Shown here: piece after piece, positions 26,155 to 35,179 of the stretch
Layout of the letters: the number at the start of each line of letters is the position of its first letter
Position numbering within the stretch: the stretch's first letter is position 1
Assembly: GCA_043754435.1 (NCBI GenBank)
Contig: JAYUUS010000124.1
Location: 1-64,000 of the forward strand
DNA length: 64,000 nucleotides
Direction: 5' to 3'
DNA from: JANNYA01 sp043754435
Lineage (GTDB): Bacteria > Pseudomonadota > Gammaproteobacteria > Xanthomonadales > SZUA-5
The notes under the pieces: model-generated
Told to the model about the DNA's origin: nothing
The model's database searches: none
The model's input: only the letters and a program-made list of their open reading frames with translations
Program-made: the position numbers and the translations under genes

Positions 26155-27332
26155 AGCGGCATCTCCAGGGGCAAAGGCAAGCGCGCAGATAAGCGCAAGC
26201 CAGGTGCAAGCTGGGTAATCTGCAAGCTGCCACCGAGTGCGGCAAGACGCTCCGCCATGCCATTTAAACCATTGCCGCGTATCAGCTGACGCGTGCCGCT
26301 GCCGTCGTCTGACACGCTCAAAATAAGCGTGCTGCCATTTGCAGTCAGGGCGGTTTTATCTTCCTGCGCCAGCGCAATTTCGACCTTTGCGGCGTTGCTG
26401 TGGCGCACGGCATTGGTCAAGCCTTCCTGTGCAACGCGCAGCAGTGCGACCGCATGCTCTAAATTAGGCACGCGCGCATTGGCATCAATCGTCACGTTGA
26501 CTAGAGGCCGCTTCCAACCGTTGCCGAGCTGATTTAACGCTTGCGCTAAATCAATGCCTTCGTGTTCGCGCAATGTTGCCACCACGGCACGAATATCGCT
26601 CAATAATTCATCCGTCAGTGTTTGACACAAGACGCGCTCAGTCGCCTCAAGCGCACCAAAATCGCCGCGTCCGCGCAGGGTTAACTTCAGCGCGGTTAGC
26701 TTGTGGCCGCACACATCATGTAGCTCGCGCGACAGCCGCAGGCGTTCTTGTGCACGCGCGCTTTCGCTCAGCAGCGCGCGCGTCGAGATCAGTTCGGTAT
26801 TAATGCTGCGCAGTTCAATATTCGCCGATTGCAGCGCTTGGCTTGAGGAAACCATCATCAGGCCAAACAGTTGAAAGCCAAGATAAGCCGCAAAAGAGCT
26901 CAACGCCCACAGCACATTATGGCTCAGGAACAGGCGACTCAGTAGCAGCATATTGAGTGCCAAGATCACCAACCAAAATTGCCGATGCGGCAGTTTTTCA
27001 TAGAGTTTGACGCCGCCGATTACATACAGCGCTGGCGTTACGCCAAAACCACCCAAATAGACGGCAGCGGCAGCGCTGAGCGTCATGAGCACCAATGCGG
27101 GTGACCAACCGCGGCTCATCCGGCGATTTTCCAGCAAAAAGGTGCTTAAAAAGAGGACGGCAGCCACCATAAACCCGAAGCGAATCAGGGCACTAAGTTG
27201 AAAAAACTCGCTCAGCACAATCGCGCACCAAGTCAAGACCGCTGAAAACGTCATCAGCAAGTCATGGATCGGATTGCCTCTATCTGTGGCGGGTACGGCC
27301 TGTATGGGTGCGGCGTGATTGCGTTTTAACAT
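26151..27332 (-). CDS. Sensor histidine kinase, DesK/NarX-like (HisKA_3)
   Basis: Membrane sensor with about five or six N-terminal hydrophobic segments and no clear periplasmic domain. It has a short coiled coil, the HisKA_3 phospho-acceptor box (LSRELHDVCGHKLTALK) and a HATPase domain (AQEGLTNAVRHS for the N-box, then SDDGSG and GNGLNGMAERLAALGG). I choose the ATG at 27332 (MLKRNHAAP), ten codons inside the longest frame, which begins with TTG. It partners the response regulator that overlaps its 3' end. The stimulus is unknown; sensing within or at the membrane is likely from the topology. Confidence 0.92.
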   Translation of the reverse strand: MLKRNHAAPIQAVPATDRGNPIHDLLMTFSAVLTWCAIVLSEFFQLSALIRFGFMVAAVLFLSTFLLENRRMSRGWSPALVLMTLSAAAAVYLGGFGVTPALYVIGGVKLYEKLPHRQFWLVILALNMLLLSRLFLSHNVLWALSSFAAYLGFQLFGLMMVSSSQALQSANIELRSINTELISTRALLSESARAQERLRLSRELHDVCGHKLTALKLTLRGRGDFGALEATERVLCQTLTDELLSDIRAVVATLREHEGIDLAQALNQLGNGWKRPLVNVTIDANARVPNLEHAVALLRVAQEGLTNAVRHSNAAKVEIALAQEDKTALTANGSTLILSVSDDGSGTRQLIRGNGLNGMAERLAALGGSLQITQLAPGLRLSARLPLPLEMPL

Positions 27333-27394
27333 GCTCGCAGAATCCTGAGTTGCACCGGTCAAGTCAAGCGCCCGCGCAGGCGTTTCGCGTGAAA

Positions 27395-27408
27395 GTGACT
27401 TCAGTCAC
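27395..27408. promoter_or_regulatory. Palindrome GTGACT-TC-AGTCAC, candidate operator
   Basis: Perfect 6-base arms with a 2-base centre, between the divergent kinase-regulator operon and the DUF2141 gene. A dimeric LuxR-type regulator would bind such a site, so it is a natural target for the regulator at 25519-26154. This is an inference from position and symmetry only. Confidence 0.45.
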
Positions 27409-27524
27409 CTAGTGCGCATGACGTTGGCACCTTTGCGACTAGAACGATCACGAGCAAGCTTTGCTGCATCGGGAAATCTAATTTGCCACCCGAAATAGCC
27501 CATAACTTAATCAAGGATTTACTC

Positions 27525-27947
27525 ATGCGCAGCATCAACACACTCATCGCCCTCGCCACTTTGGCATTTGCCAGCGCCGCCAACGCCGCGACTTTGACGG
27601 TCAACATCACCGATGTCACTAAAGCAGTTGGAAAAATGGCGGTCAAATTGGTGGCAAGCAGCGATGCCTATGACGGCAAAGCGAAGGCGACTGCGGCGCA
27701 AATGCTGGATGTCAAGTCAATCGAGCCGATCAGCATGACTTTTACCGACCTCAAACCGGGTATTTACAGCGTGATGGTCATGCACGATGAAAATGGCAAT
27801 GGTCAGCTCGACAGCAATATTTTGGGCATCCCCAAAGAAGGCTATGGTTTCTCGAATAACCCACGCGTCATGCGCCGCCCGAGCTTTGACGAAACTAAAT
27901 TTGAGGTCAAAGACGCTGATTTAGCGATCACGATTGAGCTTTTGTAA
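27525..27947 (+). CDS. DUF2141 domain protein, exported
   Basis: A 140-residue protein with a clean signal peptide (TLIALATLAFASAANAA) and one DUF2141 domain, recognised from the pattern GKMAVKLVAS, FTDLKPGIYSVMVMHDENGNGQLD and GIPKEGYGFSNN. The family is exported and beta-rich, and its function is unknown; it often lies near isoprenoid, carotenoid or outer-membrane genes. The start at 27525 is chosen for the signal peptide and CAAGGA upstream. A carotenoid-oxygenase gene begins 42 bp downstream and is probably in the same transcript, opposite the two-component genes. Confidence 0.9.
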   Translation: MRSINTLIALATLAFASAANAATLTVNITDVTKAVGKMAVKLVASSDAYDGKAKATAAQMLDVKSIEPISMTFTDLKPGIYSVMVMHDENGNGQLDSNILGIPKEGYGFSNNPRVMRRPSFDETKFEVKDADLAITIELL

Positions 27948-27989
27948 GCCCTCCAGCCCGCCCCGCACCCACTCGTCAAGGCTTGTCTC

Positions 27990-29498
27990 ATGTTGCGTCG
28001 AAATCTTTTAAAACTGCTGGGTACCTCCGTCGCTGGCGCTACCTTGAGCATGCTGCCATTAGCGGTTTTGGCCCAGGCCAACGCTAAAACCGCAGATCCG
28101 CTCATGCAAACCGCACGCCGCTTCGCCGCTGCGCGCAAAACGCATCCATTTTTGGCAGGTTGGGAAAGCATTGCCCCGCCGGGCACTGGGAAAGTGACGG
28201 CAAACATATCTGGCCATTGGCCCAGCGCCCTGCGCGGCACCTTGTTTCGCAATGGCCCAGGATTATTTGAGCGCGGTGGTCAGCGCTATCAGCACTGGTT
28301 TGATGGGGATGGCCTGATCCAAGCGTGGACGATTGGCGCAGGCGGTGTAACGCACCATTCGCGCTTTGTGAATACGACTAAATTTGCCCGCGAAAGTCGC
28401 TCCGATAAATTTGAAGTCATGGCCGCTGGCACCACGATCCCGAATGCGCGCGCGGTCAGCGGCCCGGACGATGTCAACACTGGCAATATTTCGGTGCTCA
28501 ACATTGGCGGTAAAACCTATGCCCTGTGGGAAGCCGGTAGCGCTTATGAAATCCATCCAGAGACTCTGGAAACGCTGGATACCAAAATTTGGCGCGATGA
28601 TCTGGCGGGTGCGGCATTTTCCGCGCATCCGGTGTATGAAGCCGATGGTTCAATCTGGAACTTCGGGCAATTTGACTCCAAGCTATTGATTTATCACGTT
28701 GATAAATTCGGTGTGCTAAAAAACGCACAGCTTATCAATTTGCCGCGCGGCGGCTATATGCACAGCTTTACCGCCAGCGAAAGCAAGCTTGTATTTGTGT
28801 TGGCACCGCTCATGCGGGTGCGCGAGGCGGGCAGTTTTTTTGAGCAGATGGGCTGGAAGAATGAACTCGGCAGCTTTATGGTGGTGGTGGCCAAAGCCGA
28901 TTTGAGCAAGCCCAGATTTGCCGAATTTGAGTCTGGTGCGGCCTATCACTATGCCGACGCCTGGGACGAGCCCGACGGCACGCTCGCCATGCGTGCCTGC
29001 TGGTATGCACCCGGCAGTGGCTTTGCCTCGCCTTTTAGGCAATATATGCAGGGCTATACGCATTTGGACGCATCGCTGGCGCAGGATTTAGTCGAGATTC
29101 GTTTGCCCGCGAACGCTAAACGCGCCGTGCTGCAGCGCCAAGGTTTAGTGAACGTCGAGTTCCCTATTCAAACCCAGCTCATGCAAAAGTCTGCCAATAT
29201 TTATTTGCAGGGCAATAAGCAACATCCACTGGGTGCGCTCTCTGGGATCTTGAGTTTAGACAAAGCCGGCAAACCGCTTGGGCATTTTGATTTTGGCGAT
29301 GATTTTGTATTGGAAGAGCAGCTTTACGTGCGCGCAGGCGGCAACCGTTACGCATTAGGCACGATTTTTAATGCCAAAAAGGCGCGCACCGGGCTGGTGC
29401 TGTTTAATTTGGATCGATTGGCCGATGGCCCGATTGCCCAGGCATGGCTAGATCGCGCCATGCCGCTCGGCTTTCACGGCAGTTTTTTGCCCGCATAA
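27990..29498 (+). CDS. Carotenoid oxygenase family protein (apocarotenoid/lignostilbene dioxygenase type)
   Basis: Non-haem Fe(II) dioxygenase of 502 residues. The four iron ligands are recognisable: H213 (FSAHPVYE), H258 (MHSFTASES), H320 (YHYADAWDEPD) and H496 (GFHGSFLPA). The N-terminal RGTLFRNGPGLFERGG and HWFDGDGLIQAW blocks are typical. The first 30 residues form a twin-arginine-like signal (RRNLLKLLGTSVAGATLS, then a hydrophobic part ending LAQA), so the folded enzyme is probably exported by Tat. Members cleave carotenoids or stilbenes at a double bond, and the substrate cannot be assigned here. It is paired with DUF2141 upstream and DUF2855 downstream. No carotenoid synthesis genes are in the window. 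Confidence 0.9.
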   Translation: MLRRNLLKLLGTSVAGATLSMLPLAVLAQANAKTADPLMQTARRFAAARKTHPFLAGWESIAPPGTGKVTANISGHWPSALRGTLFRNGPGLFERGGQRYQHWFDGDGLIQAWTIGAGGVTHHSRFVNTTKFARESRSDKFEVMAAGTTIPNARAVSGPDDVNTGNISVLNIGGKTYALWEAGSAYEIHPETLETLDTKIWRDDLAGAAFSAHPVYEADGSIWNFGQFDSKLLIYHVDKFGVLKNAQLINLPRGGYMHSFTASESKLVFVLAPLMRVREAGSFFEQMGWKNELGSFMVVVAKADLSKPRFAEFESGAAYHYADAWDEPDGTLAMRACWYAPGSGFASPFRQYMQGYTHLDASLAQDLVEIRLPANAKRAVLQRQGLVNVEFPIQTQLMQKSANIYLQGNKQHPLGALSGILSLDKAGKPLGHFDFGDDFVLEEQLYVRAGGNRYALGTIFNAKKARTGLVLFNLDRLADGPIAQAWLDRAMPLGFHGSFLPA

Positions 29499-29579
29499 GA
29501 CCGGTTTTGGCTGCGCGCAGCCCGCTATTTGCGTATCCTGGAGCGCGCTTTCGCATCTGTGCTCAAAGGAAAATAGCAA

Positions 29580-30752
29580 ATGGCCGCCGACATTAAATCG
29601 AACGAAAACCAACCGGCAGTCGCGCTAAGGGCCCGCGACTTTCAAATTCAGCGCGATTGCCTATCAAAAACGCGCTTTGTTGATTTGCAATTGCCCGAAC
29701 CAGCTGATTTAGCGCCCGGCGAGCTGCTGTTACGTATATCAAGCGTTGCCCTGAGCGCCAACAACATTACTTATGCGGTGTTGGGCGAACGCATGCGCTA
29801 TTGGCAGTTTTTTCCGCCTTTATCAACGCTCGGCGACGCGCTGTCTTGGGGCAGGCTGCCAGTTTGGGGCTTTGCCGATGTAATCCATTCGGCGCACCCT
29901 GAGATTGCTATTGGTGAGCGCATTTATGGCTATTTACCCCTGAGCACGCATCTTAAAGTGCTAGTCGGCCGGGTTTCAGCCAGAGGCTTCATTGATGCCA
30001 CCCCGCACCGGGCCGCACTGCCAGCGGTGTATCAGCAGTATCGCCGCTGCGCGCAGGATCAAAATTACGCGCCCGAGCGTGAAGCACTGCAAGCACTGTT
30101 ATTGCCGCTGTTGTTTACCGCGTTCTTGCTGTGTGATGAAATTATTGCGCGCCTTCCGGCGGGTAAAAGCACGGTTATATTGACTTCAGCTTCGTCCAAG
30201 ACCGCACTAGCGACGGCGTTTTTACTGCAAGCACTGCGCCCAGAAGACTGTGAAGTCATCGCCTTGACGTCGGCAAAAAACATGGATTTTGTGCGCGCGC
30301 GCGGCTGCTTTGATCGGGTGCTGGATTATCAGGACGTAGGAAGTTTAGCGCCCGAGCAATCCGCCATCGCTGTGGATTTCAGCGGCAATGTGGCGCTGAT
30401 GGCGCGCATTCACCAGCACTGCCGTGGCCTGCAGCACAGCTTAAGAATTGGCGTAACGCACTGGCACGAAGCGGCTGGGGTGCCGGGTGAAAACGCATCA
30501 ATTGGTCAAAAACCGCTGGGGCCAAAGCCCGAACTCTTTTTTGCCCCCGACTACGCCGCTAAGCGCGTTTCACAGTGGGGCCCGGTTGAATTTGACCGCC
30601 GCACTGGTGCTGCTTGGGTAGCGATGCTGCTCTGGGCGCAAAGCTGGCTAAAAGTGCGCACCGACCAAGGTGAAGACGCGATTGCCGATGCCTATTTGGC
30701 GGCGCTCAATGGCGTAAGCCCGGCAGATGTGGGGCAGATGTTGGCGTTTTAA
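29580..30752 (+). CDS. DUF2855 family protein
   Basis: A 390-residue soluble protein of the DUF2855 family, related at a distance to quinone oxidoreductase/medium-chain dehydrogenases. The start has a GroES-like ELLLRISSVALSANNITYAVLG segment, then FPPLSTLGDALSWGRLPVWGFADV. A Rossmann-like stretch (VILTSASSKTALATAFLLQ) replaces the usual GxGxxG, and an FFAPDYAAKR segment lies near the end. The reaction is unknown. AAGGAAAA precedes the ATG. It lies 81 bp after the carotenoid-oxygenase gene on the same strand and may share its transcript. Confidence 0.85.
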   Translation: MAADIKSNENQPAVALRARDFQIQRDCLSKTRFVDLQLPEPADLAPGELLLRISSVALSANNITYAVLGERMRYWQFFPPLSTLGDALSWGRLPVWGFADVIHSAHPEIAIGERIYGYLPLSTHLKVLVGRVSARGFIDATPHRAALPAVYQQYRRCAQDQNYAPEREALQALLLPLLFTAFLLCDEIIARLPAGKSTVILTSASSKTALATAFLLQALRPEDCEVIALTSAKNMDFVRARGCFDRVLDYQDVGSLAPEQSAIAVDFSGNVALMARIHQHCRGLQHSLRIGVTHWHEAAGVPGENASIGQKPLGPKPELFFAPDYAAKRVSQWGPVEFDRRTGAAWVAMLLWAQSWLKVRTDQGEDAIADAYLAALNGVSPADVGQMLAF

Positions 30753-30775
30753 GCTTGTATTGAAAAACCAGATCT

Positions 30776-30789
30776 CTGGCGTACGCCAG
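30776..30789. repeat. 14-bp perfect palindrome upstream of leuS
   Basis: CTGGCGTACGCCAG reads the same on both strands. A related ACGCCAGC and an AGCCGCC...GGCGGCT pair follow within 90 bp, before the leuS start. It may be the terminator stem for the DUF2855 gene (no T-run follows) or a leader structure for leuS. Confidence 0.4.
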
Positions 30790-30896
30790 CACTAATGGCT
30801 GAAATCGCTGATCGCGCGTAGAGCATAGGCAAAATTCAGCCGCCGCCATACGCCAGCGGTTATGCTTGGCGGCTAAACTTTTAGCGACGCTTCGTT

Positions 30897-33539
30897 ATGA
30901 CTGCCAGTATTGTGTCAAGCCACACCTCGTCTACCAATTCGGTGCCCACCGCCGTCTATGACGCCGCCGAGATCGAAGCCAGCGCGCAGGCGTTTTGGCA
31001 AGAAAATCAGTGCTTTAAGGCGGTTGAAGACGACAGCCGTGAGAAATTCTATTGCCTGTCCATGCTGCCCTACCCGTCGGGCGCGCTGCATATGGGGCAT
31101 GTGCGCAACTACACCATTGGCGATGTGGTTAGCCGCTATCAGCGCATGCTCGGCAAAAATGTGCTGCAGCCGATGGGTTTTGATGCCTTTGGCCTGCCCG
31201 CCGAAAATGCGGCGATCAAACATAAGGTGCCAGCAGCGAAATGGACGTACTCGAATATCGACTACATGCGCGGCAAGCTCAAGATTTTAGGGCTAGCGTA
31301 CGACTGGAGCCGCGAAGTCATCACCTGCAAGCCGGATTACTACCGCTTTGAGCAAGAATTATTTATCAAGCTGTATGAAAAAGGCTTGGTGTATCGCAAG
31401 AACTCCATTGTCAATTGGGACCCGGTCGAGCAAACCGTGTTGGCAAACGAACAAGTTAGCCCCGATGGCCGTGGCTGGCGATCTGGTGCGCTGGTGGAGA
31501 AAAAAGAAATCCCGCAGTGGTTTTTCAAGATCACCGCCTACGCGCAAGAGCTGCTGGATGAGTTGGATAATCTGAAAGACTGGCCGGACTCGGTGAAAAC
31601 CATGCAGCGCCACTGGATTGGGCGCTCTGAGGGTTTGGAAATTGACTTTGCGCTCAGCGACTCGACTGTTGCTGACAAACTCACCGTTTACACCACTCGC
31701 CCAGACACGCTGTGCGGCGTCACCTTTATTTCAGTTGCCGCTGAACATCCGCTGGCCAAGACGGCAGCGGCGAAAGACCCGAATTTGGCGGCGGCGTTGG
31801 CCGATTTAACCAAGGGCGGCACCGCCGAAGCGGAGATCGAAAAGGCCGAAAAGCGCGGCGTGGCTTTGGGTATTTCGGCGATTCACCCGATTACTGGTGC
31901 CACAGTACCCATCTGGGCGGCGAATTTTGTCTTGATGGGCTACGGCACGGGTGCCGTCATGGCGGTGCCGGGGCACGACCAGCGGGATTGGGAAATGGCG
32001 AGCAAATACGGCCTGCCCATTGTTCAAGTGATTGCGCCTGCGGATGGCGCGACTGCTGATATATCTGCTGGCGCATACACTGATTACGGCGTGTGCATTA
32101 ACTCCGGCAAATACGATGGTTTGGCCTTCCAAGCGGCATTTGATGCGATGGCAGGTGATTTAGCCGCAGCCGATAAAGCCACGCGCAAGGTCAACTTTCG
32201 ACTGCGCGATTGGGGCGTTAGCCGCCAGCGCTATTGGGGCTGCCCGATTCCGATGCTGTATCGCGCTGATGGCAGCTCGGTGCCGGTGCCGCTCGATCAA
32301 TTGCCGGTCGTACTGCCGGAAAACGTCGCGTTTAGCGGCGTCACCAGTCCGATTAAGAGCGACCCGAACTTTTTCAACTACACCGATCCGCAAACCGGCG
32401 AAAAACTAACCCGCGAAACCGATACCTTCGATACTTTCGTCGAGTCCAGCTGGTATTACGCACGCTATTGCTCGCCGGGTGCAAACACCATGCTGGACGC
32501 GCGCGCAAACCACTGGCTGCCGATTGATCTGTATATCGGCGGTATTGAACACGCGGTCATGCATCTGCTGTATTTCCGCTTTTGGCACAAAATCATGCGC
32601 GATGTTGGCTTGGTTAGCAGCAACGAACCGGCGACGAAATTACTCTGTCAGGGCATGGTGGTGGCGGATACTTATTTCCGCCAAGAAACCGACGATGGCC
32701 CGAAAAGCTATTTTGCGCCGACGGAAGTGCAGGTAGAGCGCGACAGCAAGGGCCGCGCGTTGACCGCAACTTTGCTTAAAGACGGGCAAGCCGTGACGAT
32801 TGGGCCGGTCGAAAAAATGAGCAAAAGCAAAGGCAACGGCGTCGATCCGCAGTCAATGATCGACAAATATGGTGCTGACACCGTACGCCTGTTCTCCATG
32901 TTCGCCGCACCGCCCGATCAAAGTTTGGAGTGGTCAGAAACCGGCGTGGAAGGCATGCACCGCTTTGTCAAACGCATTTGGCGCATGGTGCATGAGCACT
33001 TAAACGACGCAGCGGCTAACGCGAGTTTTGATGCAGGCACAGCAACTGCCGAACAAAAAGAGCTACGCACCCAGCTACATGAGGCGATTGCCAAAGTCGG
33101 GCGCGATGTCGGGGAACGGCTCAATTTTAATACCGCGATCGCCGCAATTATGGAATTGACCAACGCAATCAGCAAATTCAACGATGCAAGCTCGAATGCG
33201 GGCGCACTGCGGCAAGAATGCTGGGAAGCGATCACCTTGATGCTGGCACCAATCGCGCCGCATTTGTGTCACCGGCTCTGGCAGCTATTGGGGCAGAGCA
33301 GCTTGATTCTGGATCAGCGTTTTCCCGTTGCGGATGCCGCAGCACTGTTGCGCGATGACGTCACTTTAGCGGTACAGGTCAATGGCAAACTACGCGGTCA
33401 AATTACCTTAGCAAAATCAACCGCAAATGCGGACATTGAAGCCGCAGCACGGCTTGCAGTGGCAAAATACTTAGAAGGAATGGCGGTGAAAAAAGTGATT
33501 GTTGTTGCGGGTAAGCTCGTTAGCATTGTGGTGGCTTGA
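30897..33539 (+). CDS. leuS: Leucyl-tRNA synthetase
   Basis: Class I aminoacyl-tRNA synthetase charging tRNA-Leu. It is 880 residues, as usual. The HIGH-type motif is HMGH in YPSGALHMGHVRNYT (near residue 65), the editing domain holds the TTRPDTLCGVTF segment, and KMSKS begins at K640 in EKMSKSKGNGVDP. The C-terminal anticodon-binding domain is complete. There is no strong ribosome site before the ATG; a nearby later Met is not a better match. One base separates its stop from the lptE start, as in many proteobacteria. Confidence 0.98.
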   Translation: MTASIVSSHTSSTNSVPTAVYDAAEIEASAQAFWQENQCFKAVEDDSREKFYCLSMLPYPSGALHMGHVRNYTIGDVVSRYQRMLGKNVLQPMGFDAFGLPAENAAIKHKVPAAKWTYSNIDYMRGKLKILGLAYDWSREVITCKPDYYRFEQELFIKLYEKGLVYRKNSIVNWDPVEQTVLANEQVSPDGRGWRSGALVEKKEIPQWFFKITAYAQELLDELDNLKDWPDSVKTMQRHWIGRSEGLEIDFALSDSTVADKLTVYTTRPDTLCGVTFISVAAEHPLAKTAAAKDPNLAAALADLTKGGTAEAEIEKAEKRGVALGISAIHPITGATVPIWAANFVLMGYGTGAVMAVPGHDQRDWEMASKYGLPIVQVIAPADGATADISAGAYTDYGVCINSGKYDGLAFQAAFDAMAGDLAAADKATRKVNFRLRDWGVSRQRYWGCPIPMLYRADGSSVPVPLDQLPVVLPENVAFSGVTSPIKSDPNFFNYTDPQTGEKLTRETDTFDTFVESSWYYARYCSPGANTMLDARANHWLPIDLYIGGIEHAVMHLLYFRFWHKIMRDVGLVSSNEPATKLLCQGMVVADTYFRQETDDGPKSYFAPTEVQVERDSKGRALTATLLKDGQAVTIGPVEKMSKSKGNGVDPQSMIDKYGADTVRLFSMFAAPPDQSLEWSETGVEGMHRFVKRIWRMVHEHLNDAAANASFDAGTATAEQKELRTQLHEAIAKVGRDVGERLNFNTAIAAIMELTNAISKFNDASSNAGALRQECWEAITLMLAPIAPHLCHRLWQLLGQSSLILDQRFPVADAAALLRDDVTLAVQVNGKLRGQITLAKSTANADIEAAARLAVAKYLEGMAVKKVIVVAGKLVSIVVA

Positions 33540-33540
33540 G

Positions 33541-34032
33541 GTGCGCCGCTTTTTGGCAGTCTTAGTCACATCCCTGGCGCTAACCAGCGTCTTTAGCAGC
33601 TGCGGTTTTCAGCTGCGTGACCCAGTGCGCTTACCGCAAGGCGTGCAGGCCATACGCGTCGAAAGTAGCGATCCGTTAAGCAGCTTAGTAGTCGAGGTCA
33701 AGCGCGCACTGTACGGCAACAATGCGGCGGCCAAGGACGGTGATCCAACCGCCGCAAAGCTTGAGATCATCAGTGAATCGCTCGTGCGCGAAGTGTTAAG
33801 CGTCAACGACCGCGCGCGCGTCAGTGAATTCGTGCTGATCGGCAAAGCCAGCGCACGCCTAATGCCAGCGACTGGCGACACGCCGATCATTGCAGCCTTC
33901 GATGTCACGGTACGGCGCGAATACAGCTTTGATGAAGCGCAAGCGCTGGGTGCGTCGCAGGAAGAGGAAATTATTAGCGCCGAACTCAAGCGTGAGTTAG
34001 CGGAGCTGATTTTGTTGAAATTGGGGCGCTGA
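33541..34032 (+). CDS. lptE: LPS-assembly lipoprotein LptE
   Basis: Outer-membrane lipoprotein that plugs LptD and helps insert lipopolysaccharide. With the GTG at 33541 the protein has 163 residues and a lipoprotein signal ending VFSSC, with C21 as the lipidated residue, followed by the family's GFQLRDPVRLP start. A TGA-G-GTG junction with leuS supports this start over the longer frame, which would overlap leuS. In most proteobacteria holA follows directly; here it does not, and an unrelated methyltransferase-like gene comes next. Confidence 0.93.
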   Translation: MRRFLAVLVTSLALTSVFSSCGFQLRDPVRLPQGVQAIRVESSDPLSSLVVEVKRALYGNNAAAKDGDPTAAKLEIISESLVREVLSVNDRARVSEFVLIGKASARLMPATGDTPIIAAFDVTVRREYSFDEAQALGASQEEEIISAELKRELAELILLKLGR

Positions 34033-34067
34033 TTGAGAGGTCGCGTCTTCACGGTTTTAATGCAAAT

Positions 34068-34949
34068 ATGAAAAATTTCCTTAAAACGTTTTACTCTAGG
34101 CTGTTTATGAACATAAAAACCGCACATCCAAACGGGCATTTTTACTCGCCCGTTGTTGACCCCCAAGATCTGAAAAGCCGTTTCGACGAACTCTATCCTG
34201 ATAAGCCCACAGCGCACGGCATAGACTTTAACCCGGTGAGTCATACGCAATTGATTGAGCAGGCTTTACTGCGCTTTATGCATGAGTACGACTACCCGGA
34301 ACATGGGCCCGAAGACGCGTCGCTCGATTTTTTCTACACGCGCAATAGTCAATTTAGCTGGCTGGATGCGCGTGCGCTGTTTTGTTTTCTGCGCCTCTGG
34401 CAGCCACGGCGCATTGTCGAAGTTGGCTCCGGGTATTCCAGTCTATTGATGGCCGATGTGAAACGGCGTTTTCTGGGCAAACACACGACCCTGCAATGCG
34501 TCGAGCCTTATCCACGCCCCTTTTTACATCGGCCTGAGCTGGGTTTGGAGCTGATCGAAAAACGCGTGCAAGAGCTACCCATCACGTTTTTTACCTCGCT
34601 TGAAGCAGGCGATTTGCTGTTCATTGACAGCTCGCACGTTTGCAAAACCGGCAGCGACGTGAATTATCTGTACTTACAGGTATTGCCCCAGCTCAAGCCG
34701 GGCGTGCGCATCCACATCCACGATATTTTTCTACCGCACGAGTACCTGCGCGAATGGGTAATCGATGAGAATCGCAGTTGGAATGAACAGTATCTTCTGC
34801 ATGCACTATTGATGTTTTCCAGCGGGTTTAAGGTGCTATTCGCAAACTACTACGCGTTCCAAAAGTTCCCCGAAGCGATTATTGCAGCACTCAATCACCC
34901 AAAAGGACATGGCTTTGGCGGCGGCAGCTTTTATATTGAGCGGCTGTAG
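34068..34949 (+). CDS. Putative class I SAM-dependent methyltransferase
   Basis: A 293-residue protein with a Rossmann-type SAM-binding core: motif I is VEVGSGYSS, an acidic end of strand 2 is in LQCVEPYPR, and DLLFIDSSHV and IHIHDIFLP look like later core strands. The N-terminal HPNGHFYSPVVDP segment is shared by a group of methyltransferase-like proteins often found in sugar or glycan loci. The substrate is unknown. An internal ATG at 34107 (MNIKTAHPNGHF) is an equally possible start. It stands alone between lptE and a repeat element, where holA would be expected. Confidence 0.75.
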   Translation: MKNFLKTFYSRLFMNIKTAHPNGHFYSPVVDPQDLKSRFDELYPDKPTAHGIDFNPVSHTQLIEQALLRFMHEYDYPEHGPEDASLDFFYTRNSQFSWLDARALFCFLRLWQPRRIVEVGSGYSSLLMADVKRRFLGKHTTLQCVEPYPRPFLHRPELGLELIEKRVQELPITFFTSLEAGDLLFIDSSHVCKTGSDVNYLYLQVLPQLKPGVRIHIHDIFLPHEYLREWVIDENRSWNEQYLLHALLMFSSGFKVLFANYYAFQKFPEAIIAALNHPKGHGFGGGSFYIERL

Positions 34950-34992
34950 CTATTGATCTGGCCAGCATAAGTTTGAAGCTTTGTGATGAGAA

Positions 34993-35098
34993 CCGTTCGC
35001 CCTGAGCTTGTCGAAGGGCAGAGCCGCAAAATTTCTAACGAAGCGACACACATCACGAAGGATGCTGCTACATGCTTCGACAAGCTCAGCACGAACGG
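34993..35098. repeat. Dispersed inverted-repeat element, family A, copy 2
   Basis: About 106 bp with ends CCGTTCG and CGAACGG and inner arms CCTGAGCTTGTCGAAGG and CTTCGACAAGCTCAGC. It is the reverse-complement relative of 22473-22586: ends and arms match and the centre has diverged. It lies upstream of the CoA-transferase A gene. Confidence 0.9.
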
Positions 35099-35179
35099 TT
35101 TTCAAGAATTCCTTCTCTGCAAACAGCGCCAAATAATGCCGTAAACTCTTAGTAACCCTCAACCCAGCCAGGAAAAGCA

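Noticed and set aside
30753..30896. T-box or leader peptide controlling leuS
   Set aside because: No leucine-rich short ORF or T-box motif; only palindromes are seen, and T-boxes are not usual in proteobacteria.
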